From Gammaproteobacteria bacterium (lineage in GTDB: Bacteria; Pseudomonadota; Gammaproteobacteria; Steroidobacterales; Steroidobacteraceae), in contig JANYJY010000068.1 in the NCBI GenBank assembly GCA_025358295.1, positions 16,443 through 80,442 on the forward strand: a DNA stretch of 64,000 bases, in the 5' to 3' direction. The notes under the pieces are model-generated. The model had not been told where the DNA came from, ran no database searches, and worked only from the letters and a program-made list of their open reading frames with translations. A program made the translations under genes and the position numbers. Below are positions 20,095 to 28,847 of this stretch, piece by piece. Position 1 is the stretch's first letter; every line of letters begins with the position of its first letter.

Positions 20095-21585
20095 GTGACC
20101 GATAATTCCGCCGTGAGCGTTGATCAAGACGCTGAGCAATTGAAGGCCTTGGGTTACGTGTCTCACTTCGATCGCACCATGACGAAGTGGGAGAATTTTT
20201 CCCTGGGGTTTACCTATCTCTCGCCGGTGGTGGGCGTATACAGTCTGTTCGCTTTCGCGCTGGCTGCCGGCGGTCCGCCGATGTTCTGGTGGTACCTGCT
20301 GGTCGGTATAGGCCAGATGTTCGTCTGTCTGGTGTTCTGCGAAGTCGTCTCCCAATTTCCGATTTCCGGCGGCCTGTATCCCTGGGCACGGCGCCTAGTC
20401 GGCAAGCGCTGGGCGTGGATGGCCGGTTGGGTATACGGTTGGGCGCTGCTCGTCTCGATAGCTGCCGTTGCGACCGGCGGAGCGCCTTTCGTTGCGCAAC
20501 TGCTGGGCTTTGCGGTCACGCCGGCAAACACGACCTGCATTGCGCTGGCGATGATTGCCTTTGCGACAGTTTGCAACGTCAGCGGCACCCGCTTGCTCTC
20601 GCGCGTAGCGATGTTCGGGTTTGTTTGCGAATTGATCGGGGCCATTATCGTCGGTGGTTACTTGCTGCTGTTCGCACGCCACCATCCGTTCAGCGTGCTG
20701 TTCGACACGGTCGGGATTCGCAGATCAGGCAGCTATCTGCCCGCGTTCCTCGCGTCGGCGCTGGCGGCCATGTTTTGTTATTACGGCTTCGAGGCTTGCG
20801 GCGATGTCGCGGAAGAAACTCCGGACGCCAGCCGGATGATCCCCAAGGCCATGCGCATGACCATTTACGTGGGTGGGGCGGCGGCCATGCTGGTGTGCCT
20901 TGCACTCATTCTCGCCGTGCCCGACATGAACGCCATCATCTCGGGCAAGGATACGGACCCGGTGGCCACCATTCTGCGCACGGCGATGGGCGAGGTCGGG
21001 TTTCGCGCCGTGCTTGCCGTCGTTCTCGTGTCGTTCATCTCATGCGCTCTGAGCATGCAGGCCGCTGCGAGTCGCCTGCTGTTTGCTTACGCGCGCGACG
21101 AGATGATCGTCGGCAGCAAGCTGTTGAGCCGCATATCACCGCGCACGCATGTGCCGGTCGCCGCATTGCTGGTGGCGGGCCTGATCCCGGCGTTGATCGC
21201 GACCTGCGGCCTATGGCTGCAAAATGCGGTCGCCACCATCATTAGTTTTGCCTCCGTCGGCATCTACATGGCGTTCCAAATGCTGGTGCTTGGTGCGTTG
21301 ATTGCCAGAGCAAAGGGCTGGATACCCACAGGTCCCTTCAAGCTGGAACGATGGGGATGGCCCGTGAACATCATCGCCTTCGCTTACGGCGTGAGCGCGA
21401 TTTTCGACATGATGTGGCCGCGCAACCCACACGATCCCTGGTACAGCAACTACGGAATGATTGTAACCGCGCTTGGGGTGGTCGCGCTCGGAACCATCTA
21501 CATGCTGATGGCGAAACCCTATGAGCATGGCAAAGCACCAGCGGGCGATGCGCATCGATTGGCCACGGCGGCCATGAAGGCCTAG
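20095..21585 (+). CDS. APC permease of the amino acid/choline (ACT) type
   Basis: The start is GTG 20095 with AGAGGGAG just upstream, giving 496 residues and about twelve membrane helices. The N-terminal motif ALGYVSHFDRTMTKWENFSLGFTY is typical of the amino acid/choline transporter (ACT) group, and SGGLYPWARRLVG follows as the second-helix signature. The protein likely imports an amine, amino acid or choline-like solute. The terminator at 20007-20033 lies upstream, so it is transcribed separately from the receptor. It ends with a 4-bp overlap against the opposite-strand SDR gene. Confidence 0.82.
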   Translation: MTDNSAVSVDQDAEQLKALGYVSHFDRTMTKWENFSLGFTYLSPVVGVYSLFAFALAAGGPPMFWWYLLVGIGQMFVCLVFCEVVSQFPISGGLYPWARRLVGKRWAWMAGWVYGWALLVSIAAVATGGAPFVAQLLGFAVTPANTTCIALAMIAFATVCNVSGTRLLSRVAMFGFVCELIGAIIVGGYLLLFARHHPFSVLFDTVGIRRSGSYLPAFLASALAAMFCYYGFEACGDVAEETPDASRMIPKAMRMTIYVGGAAAMLVCLALILAVPDMNAIISGKDTDPVATILRTAMGEVGFRAVLAVVLVSFISCALSMQAAASRLLFAYARDEMIVGSKLLSRISPRTHVPVAALLVAGLIPALIATCGLWLQNAVATIISFASVGIYMAFQMLVLGALIARAKGWIPTGPFKLERWGWPVNIIAFAYGVSAIFDMMWPRNPHDPWYSNYGMIVTALGVVALGTIYMLMAKPYEHGKAPAGDAHRLATAAMKA

Positions 21586-22361
21586 GGATAGGGTCCCGCC
21601 GTGGCATCATTTCCGCCGTCTACGCTCAAGTTCGTGCCGGTCACGTAGCTCGCGTCGTCGGATGCCAGAAAATGCACGCAGCGCGCGACTTCGGAGGGAT
21701 GAGCCAGCCGCCGCATCGGAATTCCGGCGGCAAGGCCGCGCAGGTTTTCGGCCAGGTCGCCGCCGCGCTTGGCAAGAATTTCATCCACCATTCGCGTATG
21801 GATCTCGCCGGGGCATACCGAATTGATGCGGATATTGTCGCCCGCATGATCGAGCGCCATGCAACGGGTGATCTGCACGACCGCACCCTTGCTGGCGCAA
21901 TACGCCACATGATTGGCCTCACCATTGAGGCCCCATTCCGAAGCAATGTTCACGATTGCGCCCTTGCCCGCTATTTTCATGTGACGGACCGCGGCACGGC
22001 ACAGATAGAACACCGCATTGACGTTCACCGCCATGGTATCCAGCCATTGTTCGTTGCTGGTATCGAGCGCGTTCGCCGTATAGAGAATGCCGGCATTGTT
22101 AACCAATACATCCAGACGTCCTAGGCGCTCGATCGTGTCGCCGACAAGCCGTTCGCAGGCGCCCGGGGCGCGCAAATCCACGGCGGCGAACTCGGCGTGG
22201 CCACCCGCCCCCCGGATCGACTCGACCACGGCGCGGCCTCGCGCCTCGTTGCGTCCCGAGACCATGACGACGGCGCCGGATTCGGCGAAAGCACGCGCGC
22301 AAGCCGCGCCGATTCCGGTGGTCGATCCTGTGACCAGCACGACTCTTCCTGCAAAGATCAT
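21582..22361 (-). CDS. Short-chain dehydrogenase/reductase
   Basis: The start at 22361 has a strong GGGGGAGA site, giving 259 residues. The longer open frame upstream has no such site and crosses the divergent promoter. Classical SDR features are all present: TGSTTGIG nucleotide loop (11-18), NNAG (88-91), N114, S141, Y154 and K158, and the late PG/T motif (VCPGEIHTRM). It should oxidise or reduce an alcohol/ketone with NAD(P). It diverges from the trimethylamine-dehydrogenase paralog across 56 bp, so the two may share regulation. The substrate is unknown. Confidence 0.87.
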   Translation of the reverse strand: MIFAGRVVLVTGSTTGIGAACARAFAESGAVVMVSGRNEARGRAVVESIRGAGGHAEFAAVDLRAPGACERLVGDTIERLGRLDVLVNNAGILYTANALDTSNEQWLDTMAVNVNAVFYLCRAAVRHMKIAGKGAIVNIASEWGLNGEANHVAYCASKGAVVQITRCMALDHAGDNIRINSVCPGEIHTRMVDEILAKRGGDLAENLRGLAAGIPMRRLAHPSEVARCVHFLASDDASYVTGTNLSVDGGNDATAGPYP

Positions 22362-22417
22362 CGATGTCTCCCCCTCGAGGCGCTGCCGCCGTTTCGCGAT
22401 TATAAGAGGAATCAGCC

Positions 22418-24622
22418 ATGTCCCGAGACCCAAAGCACGACGTACTGTTCGAGTCGGTGAACATCGGTCCGAAGAAAATCCGCAATCGCTTCTGGCAGAC
22501 TTCACACTGTGCCGGACCGGGGGCCGAAAGACCGGGCGCGCAGGCGCATCTGCGCGGCATGAAAGCCGAGGGTGGCTGGGGCGCGGTCTTCACCGAATAC
22601 TGTTCCATTCATCCTGAATCCGACGAATATCCCTATACTTCGGCGCGTATTTGGGATGAAGGCGACGTCCTCAACCTGGGTTACATGTGCGAGTTGGCCC
22701 ACAAGTTCGACAGCCTCGCGGGAATCCAGCTCTGGTACAGCGGCGGCAACGCGCCGTCCCTCGAGTCGCGCGAATTCGGCCGTGCTCCCAGCCAATGGCT
22801 GTCGCCGATATTCGCCACGCGTTCGGTCTACGGCTGCGAAATGGATGAGCTCGACATCCGAACCGTGATCAACATGTACATCGAAGCGGGCAAGCGCGCC
22901 GAGCAGGCTGGATTCGATTTGCTGGAGGTCTCCGCCGGCGATGACACTTTGCCCATGCAATTTCTCGAGCCGCGTTTCAATCGGCGCACCGACCGCTACG
23001 GCGGCAGCTTCGAAAATCGGTCGCGCTTTTTTATCGAACTATTGCATGCGCTGAAGCGCTCGCTCGGGGCTACCTGCGGCATCACGGCGCGATTCGAGAT
23101 GGACACTCTGCACGGGCCCGAGGGCGTCGAAGCCCGTGAGGATGGCGTCCGAATGCTCGAGTTGTTCCGCCAGGAGGGCGTGGTCGATGCAGTGGCGTTG
23201 AAGATCGGCGATTACGCTGAATGGGGCGAGGACGCGGCCGTATCGCGGTTTCGAAAATCCGGCTGGATGACACCGTTCATCAAACAAGGCAAATCGATTC
23301 TGGGACCCGGCATTCCGGTGATAGGCAACGGCCGTCTCACCAGTCCCGACGATATGGTGGCGTTGGTGCGCGCGGGCATCCTGGACATCATCGGCGCCGC
23401 CCGCCCATCCATCGCGGATCCCTTCTTGCCCACCAAGATCTCCGAGGGCCGAGTGGAGGATATTCGCGAATGCATCGGCTGCAATATCTGCGTGTCGAAG
23501 TTCCAGCAGGGCGGCCAGATCATGTGCACACAGAACGTGACCGTCGGCGAGGAATATCGCCGCGGCTGGCATCCGGAGAAATTCACAAAGACCACCCGAC
23601 CCTGCTCGGTGCTGGTGGTGGGCGGCGGTCCCGCGGGCATGGAATGCGCGCGCATACTGGGCGAACGCGGTTATGTGGTCCACCTGCGTGAAGCCGAGAA
23701 GGAACTGGGCGGCCATTGGAAGACCGTTGCGACTCTGCCGCGACTGAACGAATGGGCCCGGGTGATCACCTACCGGCAGACCCAGCTCTCCAAGATGAAG
23801 AAAAACGTCGAGGTGCATCTCGGCGTGGGCAGAATGACGGCCGACGCTGTCCTTAACTATGGGGCCGACCGCGTCGTCATTGCAACCGGCGCACACTGGA
23901 ACGGCGATGGCCGGGGAGCGAATTTCGGCCCGATTCCCGGCGCCGACGATTCGCTGCCGCACGTATTGACTCCATTCCAGATCACGGCCGGAAAGCCCGT
24001 GCCGGGCAAGCGGGTGCTGGTGCTCGACGGCGACGGCCATTTCATGGGCATCACGCTCGCCGAACACATGGCCAATCAGGGGAAGGAAGTCATCTACGTC
24101 TGCGATGCCTCCGATATTGCCGAATATGGGGTCTTTACCATGGAGTCCTTCAACAACAAGCGCATGCTGTTCGAGAAGGGCGTGAGGGTTTACACCAGCC
24201 ACTGGCTCGACAAAATCGAGCCCGGCAGGGTGCGGCTGAGCTATCTCTACAAGTACGGCCCGGACCTGACGGACCCCACCCCCGGCGCCATACCCCGCAA
24301 GGACAATGGCGGTGAATTCGACCTGGAAGTCGATGCCGTCATCCTGGTGACTGCACGCTCCTCGGACGATCGCTTATGGCGCGCGTTAAAAGCGCGCAAG
24401 GACGAATGGGCATCGAACGACATTCAAGATGTATTTCGCACCGGCGACTGCAAGGCCCCGGCCCAGCTCAACCAAGCCCTGTGGGATGCGCATCGGCTGG
24501 CGCGCGAATTCGACAGCCCTCACCCGGCGTATCCCTTGCCGTGGATACGCGAGAGACAGCTTTGGGGTTCTGCCACTGTCCCAAAACTCGGCGATCCGCG
24601 AGTCAATGTGGAAGCAGGGTAA
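22418..24622 (+). CDS. Trimethylamine-dehydrogenase-family flavoprotein with altered active site
   Basis: This 734-residue paralog of the enzyme at 1390-3582 is collinear through both halves. C31 (cysteinyl-FMN), the 4Fe-4S cysteines C352, C355, C358 and C370, Y61, W269 and D272 are kept. The catalytic Tyr and His become S172 and D175, and the third bowl residue Trp becomes F362. The enzyme should still carry FMN, Fe-S and ADP but should not have normal trimethylamine chemistry. A different N-methylated or secondary amine is likely, for example a dimethylglycine- or cyclic-betaine-type compound. A GAGGAA site precedes ATG 22418. A GABA-permease-like gene follows after 30 bp, and electrons probably go to ETF. 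Confidence 0.87.
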   Translation: MSRDPKHDVLFESVNIGPKKIRNRFWQTSHCAGPGAERPGAQAHLRGMKAEGGWGAVFTEYCSIHPESDEYPYTSARIWDEGDVLNLGYMCELAHKFDSLAGIQLWYSGGNAPSLESREFGRAPSQWLSPIFATRSVYGCEMDELDIRTVINMYIEAGKRAEQAGFDLLEVSAGDDTLPMQFLEPRFNRRTDRYGGSFENRSRFFIELLHALKRSLGATCGITARFEMDTLHGPEGVEAREDGVRMLELFRQEGVVDAVALKIGDYAEWGEDAAVSRFRKSGWMTPFIKQGKSILGPGIPVIGNGRLTSPDDMVALVRAGILDIIGAARPSIADPFLPTKISEGRVEDIRECIGCNICVSKFQQGGQIMCTQNVTVGEEYRRGWHPEKFTKTTRPCSVLVVGGGPAGMECARILGERGYVVHLREAEKELGGHWKTVATLPRLNEWARVITYRQTQLSKMKKNVEVHLGVGRMTADAVLNYGADRVVIATGAHWNGDGRGANFGPIPGADDSLPHVLTPFQITAGKPVPGKRVLVLDGDGHFMGITLAEHMANQGKEVIYVCDASDIAEYGVFTMESFNNKRMLFEKGVRVYTSHWLDKIEPGRVRLSYLYKYGPDLTDPTPGAIPRKDNGGEFDLEVDAVILVTARSSDDRLWRALKARKDEWASNDIQDVFRTGDCKAPAQLNQALWDAHRLAREFDSPHPAYPLPWIRERQLWGSATVPKLGDPRVNVEAG

Positions 24623-24652
24623 TATGGCGTCACAACTACCAAGGGATATCCG

Positions 24653-26056
24653 ATGACCCAGCTGAATACGACCGCGCAGGACTCTCCTAAGAACGAACTC
24701 AGCCGCTCGCTAAAGGGCCGTCACCTGACCATGATTTCAATTGGTGGGATCATCGGTGCGGGGTTATTCGTCAGCAGCAGCACCTCCATTATCGCGGGCG
24801 GCCCGGCAAGCTTCATCAGCTATGCGATTTGCGGCATGCTTATTCTTCTCGTGATGCGCATGCTGGGAGAAATGACCACTTCGCTTCCGCACGTCCGATC
24901 GTTCACCGAGTTCGCCCGTGCCGGGCTCGGCGAGGGAGCAGGCTTTGTGATCGGCTGGTTGTATTGGTACTTCTGGGTTCTGGTCGTACCGGTAGAAGCG
25001 ATTGCGGGCGCCAAGATCCTGCAACATTGGTTTCCCACGTTCTCGCCGCTGGAAATCGGCGTGGCGCTGATGTCCGTCATGACATGCGTCAATCTCATGT
25101 CGGCGCGTTCGTACGCGGAATTCGAATTCTGGTTTGCGTCCATCAAGGTCGCCGCCATCATCGCGTTCATCGCGATTGCAGCCTCGTATGCTTTCGGCTG
25201 GACCTCGCCGCATGGTGCGACCTTCGGCAATCTCGTCGACCATGGCGGCTTCACGCCGCACGGGTGGATCGCGGTGCTCGCGGCCGTGCCCACCGTTTTC
25301 TTTGCGATGACCGGCGCGGAAATTACCACCATCGCCGCCGCAGAGTCCGCGCAGCCCGGTCGTGCGGTCGCCAGAATGAGCACCACGGTGATCCTGCGCA
25401 TCCTGGTTTTCTACGTCATCTCGCTGTTCCTGATCGTTTCCGTGACCCCGTGGAACATGGTGCGTTCCGGTGAATCACCGTTCACGCTGGCCTTGAATAC
25501 CATGCATGTGCCGTGGGCGGGCAACATCATGAGCGTCATCATTCTCACCGCCGTCCTGTCATGCCTGAACTCGGCGTTCTACGTCAGCTCACGCGTGATG
25601 TTCCTGCTTGCCGATCGCGGCGATGCCCCGCAGGCGTTGGTGAAGTTGAACGCCCGCCGCGTGCCGGTGGGCTCGGTTTTGGTCGGCGCGGTCGCGGGCT
25701 TTCTCGGGATCATTGCGGCCACCGAAGCGCCCCAAGTCGTGTTCGATTTTCTGGTCAGTTCCTCGGGCGCCGTCATCGTGTTCGTCTACATGACCATCTG
25801 CGTCGCGCAAATTGCCTTGCGCCGTAAGCGAGAACGCGAAGGCCTGCCGGCGCCCGCGGTCCGCATGTGGCTGTTTCCTTATTTGAGCATCGCCGCAATC
25901 GCCGCCATGGCCGGCGTCCTGATCGCCATGGCATTCACGCCGGGACTGCAGAGAGATTTCTACGTCAGCTGCGTCACCCTGGTGGTGGCGGTGCTCGCCT
26001 ACTTCATCGTCAACCGGCTGCGCCGGCCGCGCCGGGTGTCGCCGACAGCGACCTAA
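24653..26056 (+). CDS. Amino acid permease, GABA-permease-like (AAT family)
   Basis: This 467-residue inner-membrane protein has about twelve helices. The opening LSRSLKGRHLTMISIGGIIGAGLFVSS block is diagnostic of the AAT family (GabP, ProY, PheP). The glutamate-containing helix-3 stretch and the FAMTGAEITTIAAAES block also fit GABA/proline-type permeases. It is 30 bp downstream of the trimethylamine-dehydrogenase paralog and probably co-transcribed, which points to an amine or amino-acid substrate for that enzyme. A terminator lies about 180 bp beyond the stop. Confidence 0.85.
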   Translation: MTQLNTTAQDSPKNELSRSLKGRHLTMISIGGIIGAGLFVSSSTSIIAGGPASFISYAICGMLILLVMRMLGEMTTSLPHVRSFTEFARAGLGEGAGFVIGWLYWYFWVLVVPVEAIAGAKILQHWFPTFSPLEIGVALMSVMTCVNLMSARSYAEFEFWFASIKVAAIIAFIAIAASYAFGWTSPHGATFGNLVDHGGFTPHGWIAVLAAVPTVFFAMTGAEITTIAAAESAQPGRAVARMSTTVILRILVFYVISLFLIVSVTPWNMVRSGESPFTLALNTMHVPWAGNIMSVIILTAVLSCLNSAFYVSSRVMFLLADRGDAPQALVKLNARRVPVGSVLVGAVAGFLGIIAATEAPQVVFDFLVSSSGAVIVFVYMTICVAQIALRRKREREGLPAPAVRMWLFPYLSIAAIAAMAGVLIAMAFTPGLQRDFYVSCVTLVVAVLAYFIVNRLRRPRRVSPTAT

Positions 26057-26059
26057 TGT

Positions 26060-26271
26060 AAAATTGTCAAGCGAGAAAACTTTCACCGTCGGATATAAAG
26101 CATACGCCCCGACCGGCATCGACTTAGGCACGATGAAACCCAGCTTAGATGTCTCGAACGGTTTTCTGAGCTGACGGTTTAGGTGAATCTCGCGCCGGCA
26201 AGCCAGCCAACTCCCCCGCTGGCGCGATATCCCGGCGGCGTGGGTACCTTATAAGGCCCACGCCGTTTTTT
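26060..26271 (+). ncRNA. Structured 3' region or small RNA candidate
   Basis: This stretch between the permease and the small lipoprotein gene has no coding pattern that I can support. It contains a 9-bp stem (CGCGCCGGC at 26191-26199 with GCTGGCGCG at 26218-26226, one G-U pair) and then a second hairpin ending in a T run. Two stacked hairpins with a U tail look like the 3' half of a small RNA or a processed 3' UTR. No known RNA family was recognised, and a promoter of its own is not clear. Confidence 0.3.
26236..26271 (+). terminator. Rho-independent terminator
   Basis: A 9-bp perfect stem (CGGCGTGGG at 26236-26244 with CCCACGCCG at 26257-26265) is followed at once by TTTTTTATTT. It ends plus-strand transcripts coming from the permease gene or from an independent small RNA. 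Confidence 0.8.
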
Positions 26272-26334
26272 ATTTCCCGTTCATTTACCGGCTCATTCCC
26301 CGCCCTAGGCGCCATTCGGCGATTACGATCGCAC

Positions 26335-26493
26335 TCAGTCCCGGTCGTTGCAAGGTGGCGTGGTGCCGTCGCGGCACAGGGCCGGGCCCTCGCTGCCTTT
26401 CTTGGCTGCAGGGCCATCCTCATGCGCTATGCCTGTGTCGGCGCATCCTGAGATGAGATAGGCGGCAATCAGCAGGCTTAATACTGTCTTCAT
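26335..26493 (-). CDS. Small putative lipoprotein (52 aa)
   Basis: This short gene reads MKTVLSLLIAAYLISGC followed by a polar, glycine-rich tail with two further cysteines and ends at TGA 26335. The first 17 residues form a lipoprotein signal with the lipobox ISGC, so the mature peptide of 36 residues would be anchored by its first Cys. No Shine-Dalgarno is obvious. A 16-bp palindrome lies just before the start. Bacterial genomes hold many such mini-lipoproteins (entericidin-like in size). The function is unknown. Confidence 0.6.
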   Translation of the reverse strand: MKTVLSLLIAAYLISGCADTGIAHEDGPAAKKGSEGPALCRDGTTPPCNDRD

Positions 26494-26499
26494 AACAAT

Positions 26500-26515
26500 A
26501 TTATGAACTCATAAT
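26500..26515. promoter_or_regulatory. Palindrome between lipoprotein and SulP genes
   Basis: ATTATGA and TCATAAT form 7-bp arms around two bases, placed 7 bp upstream of the lipoprotein start codon and 70 bp upstream of the SulP gene. It could be an operator for the divergent pair or simply an AT-rich leader. Only the symmetry supports it. Confidence 0.3.
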
Positions 26516-26584
26516 CGAATTAGAAGAAAGGGCACGAATCCGTATATAACTGTAGGGATGCGTCCGACCTTCGTCCCATAGCCC

Positions 26585-28243
26585 ATGATTGCGCTCCTCG
26601 AGGCCAAAGCGGCGGGATTGTGGTCACGCTCGCAAATCCGCCACAATGCGCTTGCCGGCTTGGTCGTGGGCATTGTCGCCTTGCCGCTCGCGATGGCTTT
26701 TGCGATCGCCTCCGGCGCCAGACCTGAACAGGGGCTGTACACGGCCATTGTCGCCGCGTTGTTGACGTCCATTTTTGGCGGCACACGCGTGCAAATCTCA
26801 GGGCCGACGGGCGCCTTCATTGCCGTACTGTCGATCATCACCGCACAACACGGCATCGCCGGCCTGCAAATAGCCACGCTCATGGCCGGCGTGATTCTCC
26901 TGGTATTCGGATTCGCACGCCTCGGCGCCGTCATCAAGTACATCCCGAATCCCGTCATTGTCGGCTTCACGGCCGGCATCGCCGTCATCATCTTCGTCGG
27001 GCAATGGAAGGACTTCCTGGGTCTGACCCCCGCCCCATCGGGCCTGCGCTTTCATCAGAAGTTATGGGCTTTGATCGAAGCTTGGCCTACCATCAATCCG
27101 GCTACCTCCGGTCTGGCGCTCCTGTCGCTTGCCATCCTGACCTTCGGCGCCCGCTATTTGCGGCGCATTCCTGCACCCCTGGTCGCGCTCATCGTGGTCA
27201 CCGTCGTGCAGACAATGTTTCAATTCAAAGGAGTCGCGACCATCGGTTCCGCCTTCGGAGGAATCCCCCGTACTTTGCCGGCATTCTCCTTGCCGTTCTT
27301 GGATCCGGCCCGGGTTCTCTCACTGGTGGGACCGGCATTCACCATCGCCTTATTGGGATCGATCGAGTCGCTCTTGTCGGCCGTCGTGGCGGACGGCATG
27401 GCCGGCACTCGCCACGACTCCAATCAAGAACTCATCGGTCAAGGCATAGCCAACATAGTCGCTCCCCTGTTCGGCGGATTCGCCGCCACCGGCGCGATCG
27501 CGCGTACGGCAACCAATATCCGCAACGGCGCCACCAGTCCGCTCGCCGGCATCACGCATTCCGTTTTTCTGATTTTGGTAATTGTGCTGTTTGCGCCGCT
27601 GGCCTCGGCCATACCGCTGTGCTGCCTGGCAGCCGTGCTATTCGTCGTCGCCTGGAACATGAGCGAATTGCCGCATGTGGTGCGATTATTACGCGGCGCG
27701 CCGAAAGTCGACGTCGGCATCCTGCTGCTGACGTTTTTCTTGACGGTATTCGTCGATCTGGTCGTCGCCGTCAATGTGGGCGTCATTCTGGCGGCGCTTT
27801 TCTTCATGCGGCGAATGGCCGACTCGGTCAGCGTCGAACAGCAGGTAAACGCCCCGTCGGGCGTGGCGTCCCAGCCGGGCGAGTCGCCCTTGCCCGCCAC
27901 CAACGGCATCGTCATTTTCAACATCGACGGCCCGGTGTTCTTCGGCGCCGCCGAGAAACTCGAACGCACCCTGGTGCACATTCAACGTCCCGCGACGACG
28001 CTCATCCTGCGCCTCGGCAGTGTCCCCTTCATGGACGCGACCGGCATCTTTGCGCTTGAAGAGATCGTCAAGGATTTCAAGCGCCACGGCGCGACGGTGC
28101 TGCTGGTCGAGGTACGCCCCAATGTGCGTTACAAGCTGGAGCGCGGCGGCCTCATTGAGCATTTGGGGCCCGAAAATGTCATCGATACTCTCGAGCAGGC
28201 GCTGTTGCGGGCAAAGGAATTGCAAGCGGCAGCCCAAGCCTAG
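26585..28243 (+). CDS. SulP/SLC26 anion transporter with STAS domain
   Basis: This 552-residue protein has the full SulP layout: the early signature ALPLAMAFAIASGARPEQGLY, about twelve to fourteen helices, the GGIPRTLPAF block, and a cytoplasmic STAS domain from about residue 440 (VIFNIDGPVFFGAAEKLE; VPFMDATGIFALEE). The serine that some STAS domains carry is replaced in DATG. Family members move sulfate, bicarbonate, dicarboxylates or other anions. The context does not choose among these. The start has no good ribosome site. Confidence 0.88.
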   Translation: MIALLEAKAAGLWSRSQIRHNALAGLVVGIVALPLAMAFAIASGARPEQGLYTAIVAALLTSIFGGTRVQISGPTGAFIAVLSIITAQHGIAGLQIATLMAGVILLVFGFARLGAVIKYIPNPVIVGFTAGIAVIIFVGQWKDFLGLTPAPSGLRFHQKLWALIEAWPTINPATSGLALLSLAILTFGARYLRRIPAPLVALIVVTVVQTMFQFKGVATIGSAFGGIPRTLPAFSLPFLDPARVLSLVGPAFTIALLGSIESLLSAVVADGMAGTRHDSNQELIGQGIANIVAPLFGGFAATGAIARTATNIRNGATSPLAGITHSVFLILVIVLFAPLASAIPLCCLAAVLFVVAWNMSELPHVVRLLRGAPKVDVGILLLTFFLTVFVDLVVAVNVGVILAALFFMRRMADSVSVEQQVNAPSGVASQPGESPLPATNGIVIFNIDGPVFFGAAEKLERTLVHIQRPATTLILRLGSVPFMDATGIFALEEIVKDFKRHGATVLLVEVRPNVRYKLERGGLIEHLGPENVIDTLEQALLRAKELQAAAQA

Positions 28244-28305
28244 ATATCGAATTCGATCTAATACGGCGCCTGTCGCCCGGCCTGCATGCTCAAAATTGCG
28301 CGCGC

Positions 28306-28731
28306 TCAACGCTCGAATTTCGTCGAAAGAATGATGGATGATGTGGTGCGTTCCACCCCGTCCAGTGCGCCGATGCGATCGATGACCTGGTCCATTTCGG
28401 CAACCGAGGCAGTGGCGGCAACGGCGATCAGGTCCACCTCCCCGCTCACGGAATGCAGCACACGCACCTGACCGATGGCGCGCAGCGCCGCGGTGACTGC
28501 GCGGGCCTCCTTCGGACCCACTTTGATCATGACATGGGCGCGCACCGCCCCCAGCCCATGTTCCGGCGCCAGTAGCACGCCGTAGCCGACGATGACGCCC
28601 TGCTTTTCCAAGCGCTCGATGCGGCTTTGAACACTGGTGCGCGAGCGGCCTACCAGCCGCGCAAGTTGCGCGGTCGACGCGCGGCCGTTTTCCCGCAGCG
28701 CCAGAAGCAACCTTTCATCTATGGCATCCAT
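28306..28731 (-). CDS. Lrp/AsnC-family transcriptional regulator
   Basis: This 141-residue protein has an N-terminal winged helix-turn-helix (IDERLLLALRENGRASTAQLARLVGRSRTSVQSRIERLE, about 3-41) and a C-terminal RAM amino-acid-binding domain (about 66-135, VRVLHSVSGEVDLIAVA). It matches the Lrp/AsnC family in length and order. It diverges from the saccharopine-dehydrogenase-like gene across 116 bp containing a 25-bp dyad. It likely senses an amino acid and controls that gene and itself. Confidence 0.9.
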   Translation of the reverse strand: MDAIDERLLLALRENGRASTAQLARLVGRSRTSVQSRIERLEKQGVIVGYGVLLAPEHGLGAVRAHVMIKVGPKEARAVTAALRAIGQVRVLHSVSGEVDLIAVAATASVAEMDQVIDRIGALDGVERTTSSIILSTKFER

Positions 28732-28760
28732 TGCATTTCGCCGTTTTTTCCCTGCATAAC

Positions 28761-28785
28761 GACGTAATTATACCTTAAATACGTC
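28761..28785. promoter_or_regulatory. Lrp-type operator dyad
   Basis: GACGTAATT (28761-28769) and AAATACGTC (28777-28785) form an inverted repeat with 8 of 9 matching positions around a 7-bp A/T-rich centre. The dyad lies 30 bp upstream of the regulator start and 62 bp upstream of the divergent gene. Length and A/T centre fit Lrp/AsnC operators. Confidence 0.6.
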
Positions 28786-28847
28786 TAAATCCACCCTACC
28801 ATTCGCAGGGTATCCCACCGACAATGCCGCAATACTTTGGAGGCTCA

